Source of the DNA: an uncultured Planctomycetaceae bacterium
Lineage (GTDB): Bacteria; Planctomycetota; Planctomycetia; Pirellulales; JACPPG01
Assembly: GCA_945957305.1 (NCBI GenBank)
Contig: CAMFLN010000145.1
Location: 1 to 7,146, forward strand
Direction: 5' to 3'
DNA length: 7,146 bases
Position 1 is the stretch's first letter; each line of letters opens with the position of its first letter. Under the pieces are notes generated by a model. That model made no database searches, was not told the origin of the DNA, and worked only from the letters and a program-made list of their open reading frames with translations. Made by a program: the position numbers and the translations under genes. Positions 1 to 4,797 of the stretch are shown here, piece after piece.

Positions 1-3000
1 GTGCAGGCCGTCGGCATCGATTGTGACAGAAAGCTTGGACGCTGGAGAGGGGATATTTGTGGCGCGGAGCACCGTGGCAGGCCAATCCAGGTTGCGCGCT
101 GCCAACTCGCGACGCAATTCGACCAGATCCCACACACGCCCCGGCGATTTGTCATCATGCGAAAACGCGATCAACCGCTGTTGATCGGGCGTAAACGCGA
201 TCATCGAAGCGCAGCTTAAATCCGCGTGTGCGACTTGCGCCCAGTCTTGGCCCGTTTCAGGATCGACGAGACGTAAAACGCCCGTGGGTTGGCCAATCGC
301 CAAGGCGCGGCTGTCGGGCGAAAAGCAGACGGCCAATCCGTTGGGTGTAGTTCCCACCGCGTTGCAGCGACGCGCCTCCTGCCAGTCGCTGGTCCGCCAG
401 AGCGTTACGCCATCCGGAGTCGCCGCGAGCCAGCGGCCATCGGGGCTGAACTGAACGACCCCTGTTCGGCCGATCGGAAGCTCTTTAACCGCTGTGCCGG
501 CGTCGGTTTTCCAAACCGTGGCCCCCCCCTCGGACCAGTTGGCAATCGCCGCATACTGGCCGTCGGGGCTGACCGCCGCCATGCGGGCGTCGCCGGTGGT
601 GGAGATTGTCTGTGACTCTGCCGCACCCGATCGCACGATGTTCCAGGCTGCCCGCTCTTCGAATAACAAGACGTCGCCGTCGCTACTGGCGGCCAAGCTG
701 TCGGGCTGCCCCGTGCCAAGCAGCTTCACGGCCGGACCATAGTGGCGCAGCCCGTTATCGGCCTCTGCCAGTGGCAAGCGAAAGAGGCCGCGACGGGAGC
801 CGACAATCAGGTTTCCCGACTGATCAAACAGGGCCGACACATGTTCTCCCAACATGGTGGCGAGTGAACAATTCGTCTCCAGATCCCAGAGTTGCAACCC
901 CTGCTCGCCGCTGAGCGCGATCAAGCGATTATCTGGCGCGGCAGCGACGTGCATGCAGATGCTCAGCGCGTCTGGCCCACTGAAAGCCAAGGACTGACAG
1001 CAGCCTTCGACTAATTCCCAAACTTCGACACCACGCGCCGTGGGATGCAACAACTCCAGATTGCCCTTCGTCCGTTGACGAAGGGCCGTCACGTCAAAAG
1101 CGCGCGCTTCCCAGAGCAGTTGCCCGGCGGGCACGTCCCAGGCCATCAGCTTGCGATCCCACAGCGTGTAGCTGAGCAGGTAGGTTCCGTCAGCGGTGAA
1201 CTGCAATTGCGTGGGGAAACCGCGATGCCGATACTCGCGCACGTGCCGGCGCGCTTCCCAATCCCACAACTCGACCGCCCCCGCTCTTTCCCAAACGGCC
1301 AGGTGAGCGCCATCCGGATGCCAGGCGACTAGCGAGACGTTGGAATCGAAGGCCCCCAATTTCGCGCCACTGGCGCTGTCGATGATCTGCACCTGGCGAT
1401 CTGTGGCCACGGCAATGCGTCCGGTCGCGGCGTGAATGCTCATCGGCGCCGTCACCGGCTCGTCGAGCAGGTTGCGCACCGTCGCCCCTGATTTGAGCAC
1501 GATGAGACGCGCCCCCGCGACGCCCCCGACCACAGCATGTTGGCCATCGGGCAGAAACGCGAGAAACTGATCCCCGGCTACATCCCAAGCGACCTGCGGC
1601 GGCAGAGCGCTCATGCGCCACACCCGCGTCCCCTGCTGGCTGGTCGCGGCGAGGTACTGCCCATCGGGGGAAATGACCGGATAGGCTCCCTCGGCGAAAT
1701 GCGCGAGGCGGGCCGTTTCAACTCCGTCCGACAATCGGCGACAAACCAGCTCGCGACCGTAACTGGCAACCATGAGATCAGCGCTTTGTGCCAGCGCGTG
1801 GGCCAGGAGCATTTCGGTCGGTTCGCGGATCTCCTTGACTCTCTGAATGTCGGTCAATGCCAGCGAAGCAATTGTCGCGTTGCGTAGCGCCAAAGTGCGC
1901 TCGACCGCAGGACCGATTTCATGCAATAAGGCGCGTGCCTTGTCGACAACTTCTAGTGCGGCAAAACGCTGTCCGACCTTGTGACTGTGGTTGATCGCGC
2001 TCGCGGTCGCGAGGTACGAATCCCACAGGCCCTGTCGAGCGGCGCGGCTGGCATTGCGTTCGGCTTGCTCTGCGAGGCTCGTCCGATTGAGCTCTGCGGC
2101 CAGCCGTCCGGAATACCATGTGGAAACGATGGCCACTAGCGCCAAGAGCGCGATGGCGGCGCCGGCGGCAAACGCCAGCGGCGGATTGCGACGACACCAA
2201 CGCCAGACGTGCTCGGCCGTGCTCGTGCGTCGGGCGAGGATCGGGCGATCGGCCAAAAACCTCTCTAGATCCCCGGCCACGCTCGCAGCTGTCTCATACC
2301 GATGACGCGGCTCGTGCGCCAGGCATTTCATGCAGATCGTGGCCAAATCGCGCGGTACGCGCGGCGCCAGACGATTGACTGATACCGGTCCGGTTGACAC
2401 AACCTGCTGCAAAGTTTCCACCGGATTTTCACCCAGATGGGGCGGACGGCCAGTCAGAAGTTCATAAAGGATTGCCCCCAGGGCGTAGATGTCCGCGGCC
2501 GGCCCGATTTGCCGGGCATGACCGCGCGCTTGCTCGGGCGCCATGTAGCTGGGAGTGCCAAGAAACGCGCTCGTCCCGGTATGGGGAGTTACATCGTCGC
2601 GAAAGACTTTGGCCAGACCAAAGTCGGCGATCTTGACATCGCGCTTTTCATCCGCGGCCAGCAAAAGATTGGCGGGCTTCAAGTCGCGATGTACCACGCC
2701 TCGCTGATGGGCGAATTCAACAGCCCGCGCCACGAGAGCCAGCAGTTTGGCGGCCTCGGTCGGGGGCCAAGGAACGCCCGTCAAGCAGTCTGCCAGCGAT
2801 CCCCCTTCCAGCAGTTGCATGACCAGATAGGGTTGCCCGTCGTGCTCGCCATAGTCGAAGACTGCGACGATGCCGGGATGGTGCAGCGACGCCACGACCT
2901 CGGCCTCGGCGCGAAAGCGCGCTTGCAATTCTGGATTGTGGCAATCGATGGTCCGCATCATTTTGAGCGCGACGAGACGATTGAGCCCAAATTGTCGCGC

Positions 3001-3522
3001 GCGGTAGACCACGCCCATTCCACCGCGCCCGATCTCGTCGAGGATCTGGTATTGCGCCTCCAGTTCCGACGGTGCGGGGTCTGTCACTTCTGCACCGCCG
3101 TCGTCGTGGCGTTGTTTGGGCTCCTGGAAGGCCTGATGGAGTCCGATCTGTTCGCGCAATACGTCGGCGTACTGCGGGAACGACTGCTGAAAAGCTTCGA
3201 TCTGTGGGTTCTCGCCGTATCCCTCGCGCAGCAGAAAGTCGGCATAGATCACATCAATCGCGGCTTCCCGATCCAGCCGCGACGCAAAGCGCGCCAGATA
3301 TTCGGCGGCGCCGATCTTTCGCCCCTGCCGCCAGTGCTCGGATTGGTCGAGCCGGATGGCCGTCGCAAGTTCCTGGCAACTCGCGCCGGGATGTCGTCGC
3401 AGCATCTCCTCGAGGTCCGGCGGTTCACCGCGACGCCAACACTGCCTGACCTCGGCAAGCAGCGTACGCGCGGCTTGCTGTTGCCACGCGGAGCCGGAGT
3501 CTGCGGAATGAGCGGCAGTCAT
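1..3522 (-). CDS. Membrane Ser/Thr protein kinase with C-terminal WD40 repeats (3' end outside window)
   Basis: PknB-like (Hanks-type) serine/threonine kinase; 1174 residues visible and no stop codon in frame down to position 1. Residues 1-155 resemble the helical N-terminal region of planctomycete kinases. The kinase domain spans about 158-425: glycine loop GRGGMGVVY (165-173), ATP lysine K187, helix-C glutamate E206, HRDLKPAN with catalytic D280 and N285, DFG 300-302, APE 328-330, D344. All key residues are present, so it should be active. Basic residues and RRNP lead into one membrane segment (about 449-470), suggesting kinase in and C-terminus out. A helical linker follows to about 565, then roughly 14 WD40-type units with turn aspartates 38-48 residues apart (for example D620, D659, D737, D778, D987, D1028, D1070, D1113). 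LDW at 1145-1147 in the RRELAARNLDWPA stretch is usual near the end of this family's WD40 region, so little may be missing. Start ATG at 3522: an in-frame TGA lies only 25 bases upstream. No clear ribosome site. Target unknown. Confidence 0.95.
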   Translation of the reverse strand, partial: MTAAHSADSGSAWQQQAARTLLAEVRQCWRRGEPPDLEEMLRRHPGASCQELATAIRLDQSEHWRQGRKIGAAEYLARFASRLDREAAIDVIYADFLLREGYGENPQIEAFQQSFPQYADVLREQIGLHQAFQEPKQRHDDGGAEVTDPAPSELEAQYQILDEIGRGGMGVVYRARQFGLNRLVALKMMRTIDCHNPELQARFRAEAEVVASLHHPGIVAVFDYGEHDGQPYLVMQLLEGGSLADCLTGVPWPPTEAAKLLALVARAVEFAHQRGVVHRDLKPANLLLAADEKRDVKIADFGLAKVFRDDVTPHTGTSAFLGTPSYMAPEQARGHARQIGPAADIYALGAILYELLTGRPPHLGENPVETLQQVVSTGPVSVNRLAPRVPRDLATICMKCLAHEPRHRYETAASVAGDLERFLADRPILARRTSTAEHVWRWCRRNPPLAFAAGAAIALLALVAIVSTWYSGRLAAELNRTSLAEQAERNASRAARQGLWDSYLATASAINHSHKVGQRFAALEVVDKARALLHEIGPAVERTLALRNATIASLALTDIQRVKEIREPTEMLLAHALAQSADLMVASYGRELVCRRLSDGVETARLAHFAEGAYPVISPDGQYLAATSQQGTRVWRMSALPPQVAWDVAGDQFLAFLPDGQHAVVGGVAGARLIVLKSGATVRNLLDEPVTAPMSIHAATGRIAVATDRQVQIIDSASGAKLGAFDSNVSLVAWHPDGAHLAVWERAGAVELWDWEARRHVREYRHRGFPTQLQFTADGTYLLSYTLWDRKLMAWDVPAGQLLWEARAFDVTALRQRTKGNLELLHPTARGVEVWELVEGCCQSLAFSGPDALSICMHVAAAPDNRLIALSGEQGLQLWDLETNCSLATMLGEHVSALFDQSGNLIVGSRRGLFRLPLAEADNGLRHYGPAVKLLGTGQPDSLAASSDGDVLLFEERAAWNIVRSGAAESQTISTTGDARMAAVSPDGQYAAIANWSEGGATVWKTDAGTAVKELPIGRTGVVQFSPDGRWLAATPDGVTLWRTSDWQEARRCNAVGTTPNGLAVCFSPDSRALAIGQPTGVLRLVDPETGQDWAQVAHADLSCASMIAFTPDQQRLIAFSHDDKSPGRVWDLVELRRELAARNLDWPATVLRATNIPSPASKLSVTIDADGLH

Positions 3523-3611
3523 GTTAGGGACCAGCGAGTTGAGCGGTCATTTTTGGCAAGCGCGGGCGCCCTTGATATCGCCATGGTCAGGCAAAGGGCA
3601 CAAACAATTTC
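3523..3611 (-). other. Intergenic gap between sigma-factor and kinase genes
   Basis: An 89-bp spacer between the sigma-factor stop and the kinase ATG, both on the minus strand. I see no terminator-like stem with a T-run and no convincing promoter, which fits co-transcription. There is no good Shine-Dalgarno sequence before the kinase ATG; the bases just upstream read GGTCCCTAAC. Confidence 0.6.
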
Positions 3612-4196
3612 TTATTCTGCCGGGCGTAATACCCGACCGATCCGCTCCAGGCTGCGCGAGAGCTGCATGCGCCGTGCCTGACCACTTCCTCCCAGGCGTT
3701 TTGCCACTTCTTGCCAGCTCAGCCCGCTGTTGCGAAGTTCGATGATCTGGTGTTCTTCGGTGGTTAAAGACTGCTGAACTTGCGACAGAATTTCCTCCCG
3801 CGACAGCACCTCGCCAGGCTGCGGACCGCGATCAGCCACTTGCTCCAGGACGCGGGGGATACCCACTGTCGTGCGGCGCAGGTCGCGACGCAAACAACGC
3901 TCGCGGCGCGCTCGGGAGGCAAGCTTGTTGCGGGCCATGGCGATCAACAAGCGCGGCAATTGGTCCGGACTTTCCAAGTCATACTGGCCGCTGGCGGCAC
4001 GCGCAAAGAAACTGCCCAGAACCGATTGCGAGACGTCGACCGAATCGAACGCACGGTTCAAGCGTTCATCTTCGACCATCATCCGTGCTTCGCGGCGAAT
4101 CAGTGGTTCGTAACGGCGCACGAGTTCTGCGGCGGCGCTATCGTCGCCGGCTCGTATCCGTCGCACGAATTCGGCAAACGGCAGTTCGTCAGCCAT
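3612..4196 (-). CDS. ECF-type RNA polymerase sigma factor, planctomycete type
   Basis: A complete 194-residue sigma-70 family protein with only regions 2 and 4, as expected for ECF-type factors that direct RNA polymerase to special promoters. Region 2 covers about 17-100, including the AAAELVRRYEPLIRREAR helix (21-38) and the stretch FDSVDVSQSVLGSFF (50-64) followed by LLIAMARNKLASRARR (83-98); this wording is typical of planctomycete sigma factors. Region 4 covers about 135-190, with a helix-turn-helix around LSWQEVAKRLGGS (159-171) for -35 recognition. Start ATG at 4196 gives MADELPFAEFVRRI, matching the usual family start. The frame stays open upstream to an ATG at 4475, but those 93 residues look like translated non-coding DNA. 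No clear ribosome site. No anti-sigma gene is visible; the next gene downstream is the kinase, a frequent planctomycete pairing that suggests signal input through phosphorylation (inference). Confidence 0.93.
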   Translation of the reverse strand: MADELPFAEFVRRIRAGDDSAAAELVRRYEPLIRREARMMVEDERLNRAFDSVDVSQSVLGSFFARAASGQYDLESPDQLPRLLIAMARNKLASRARRERCLRRDLRRTTVGIPRVLEQVADRGPQPGEVLSREEILSQVQQSLTTEEHQIIELRNSGLSWQEVAKRLGGSGQARRMQLSRSLERIGRVLRPAE

Positions 4197-4293
4197 CTCA
4201 ATTCGGCCAAGGTTTTGCTTGCTGGTGCGCCCTTTTGTGCGTTTCTCGATTCTCCGGCGATATGAGTAAGGAAGCCAGGACAAAAAGTTGCCT

Positions 4294-4302
4294 ATTTTAA
4301 CA
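4294..4302 (-). promoter_or_regulatory. Possible extended -10 promoter element for the sigma-factor gene
   Basis: Read on the minus strand the bases are TGTTAAAAT, which fits the extended -10 pattern TGnTATAAT with one mismatch in the hexamer, inside the most AT-rich patch of the intergenic region. It would give a leader of roughly 90 bases before the ATG at 4196. No good -35 hexamer lies 16-18 bases upstream, which extended -10 promoters can tolerate. Planctomycete promoters may differ from this pattern, so the call is tentative. Confidence 0.25.
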
Positions 4303-4489
4303 TTTGTAAGACATCCCCAGCGGCATAGGATCAAATGGCCCTCTGTGGAGGGGTATCTGTTGACTGGGCTAGCCTCGTGGGGCCCTGCTCCTGCGGCAAT
4401 TTGCCGAGCCCACGACGTCCGCAAAATCCTCGGAGATGAAGTAACGAGGCGGGGCTGAAATCGTCGCCCCCCCATAAAACCGCGCCGAG

Positions 4490-4503
4490 GGGTGAAATCA
4501 CCC
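4490..4503. repeat. Palindrome GGGTGA-AA-TCACCC
   Basis: Perfect inverted repeat of 6-bp arms with a 2-base centre. The centre is too short for a stable RNA hairpin, so if functional it is more likely a site for a dimeric DNA-binding protein. It contains the second of two TGAAATC copies in this region. A chance palindrome is possible in GC-rich DNA. Confidence 0.3.
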
Positions 4504-4641
4504 AGGTAACACCCGCCAGAAAACTACGCTTTTCCAGTTAGCGTTTCGCCTGGGTCGAAAGGTCGGAGCTGAGCAAAAAGTTACACCGCCAAAACCGCTC
4601 TGCCCGGCCGACGCAAACCGCTCCCCTCCGTTCGATTCCCG

Positions 4642-4660
4642 GGACTTGAAAGGCAAGTCC
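4642..4660. repeat. Inverted repeat GGACTTG-N5-CAAGTCC
   Basis: Perfect 7-bp arms around the 5-base loop AAAGG; as RNA the stem could extend by a G-U and a C-G pair (4641/4661, 4640/4662). No T-run follows on either strand, so it is not a typical intrinsic terminator. It lies about 140 bp before the synthetase start and could be an operator or a leader hairpin. Confidence 0.35.
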
Positions 4661-4724
4661 TGTTTGGAACCAAGATGGTCGGGGGCTCTTGATCGAAAAC
4701 CTCAATTAAAGATCTCTCTTCGGC

Positions 4725-4747
4725 GCGTCAAGCATGGTCATTGACGC
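4725..4747. repeat. Inverted repeat GCGTCAA-N9-TTGACGC
   Basis: Perfect 7-bp arms separated by 9 bases, ending 50 bp before the synthetase GTG start. Arm centres are 16 bp apart, not far from one and a half helical turns. The position fits a regulator site overlapping or just downstream of the synthetase promoter, or a hairpin in its leader. No cognate regulator other than the neighbouring sigma/kinase pair is visible. Confidence 0.35.
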
Positions 4748-4785
4748 ATCGTGGGAGATGGGCTCCTTCAATCGGCTGCCGAGTT

Positions 4786-4789
4786 AGGA
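4786..4789 (+). promoter_or_regulatory. Ribosome binding site (AGGA) for the synthetase gene
   Basis: AGGA lies 8 bases before the GTG at 4798, a good Shine-Dalgarno distance. This decides the start in favour of GTG 4798 over the in-frame ATG at 4834, which has no purine-rich stretch before it. Confidence 0.6.
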
Positions 4790-4797
4790 ATTCACCC

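Larger units (their letters stand above)
4197..4797. other. 601-bp divergent intergenic region
   Basis: Non-coding stretch between the sigma-factor start (minus strand) and the synthetase start (plus strand). No convincing protein or RNA gene seen. It holds an AT-rich patch (4282-4310), short inverted repeats at 4395-4405, 4490-4503, 4642-4660 and 4725-4747, two copies of TGAAATC (4456 and 4493) each flanked by G-runs and C-runs, and two copies of CAAAAAGTT (4281 and 4574). Promoters and regulatory sites for both directions are expected here, but no strong -35/-10 pair for the synthetase could be picked by eye. Confidence 0.7.

Noticed and set aside
522..529. Run of eight C (G on the coding strand) inside the kinase gene, a possible phase-variable tract
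   Set aside because: The kinase frame is intact across it, with WD40 turns in register on both sides (D987 and D1028). The run is short and sits in GC-rich coding DNA, so slippage control is not supported.
2437..3681. A 414-codon open frame on the plus strand
   Set aside because: It lies antisense over the kinase's N-terminal and catalytic parts, where the minus-strand frame carries every kinase motif. Its own translation shows no recognisable family; it is a shadow frame in GC-rich DNA.
4360..4365. TTGACT, and likewise TTGACG at 4741, as -35 elements of a housekeeping promoter for the synthetase
   Set aside because: Neither has a TATAAT-like hexamer 16-18 bases downstream. The second is fully explained as an arm of the 4725-4747 dyad.
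4612..4645. tRNA-like piece, TTCGATT flanked by C/G-rich bases
   Set aside because: The flanking bases do not form a 5-bp T-stem, and there is no acceptor stem, anticodon arm or D arm around it. It also gives no support for an attachment site.
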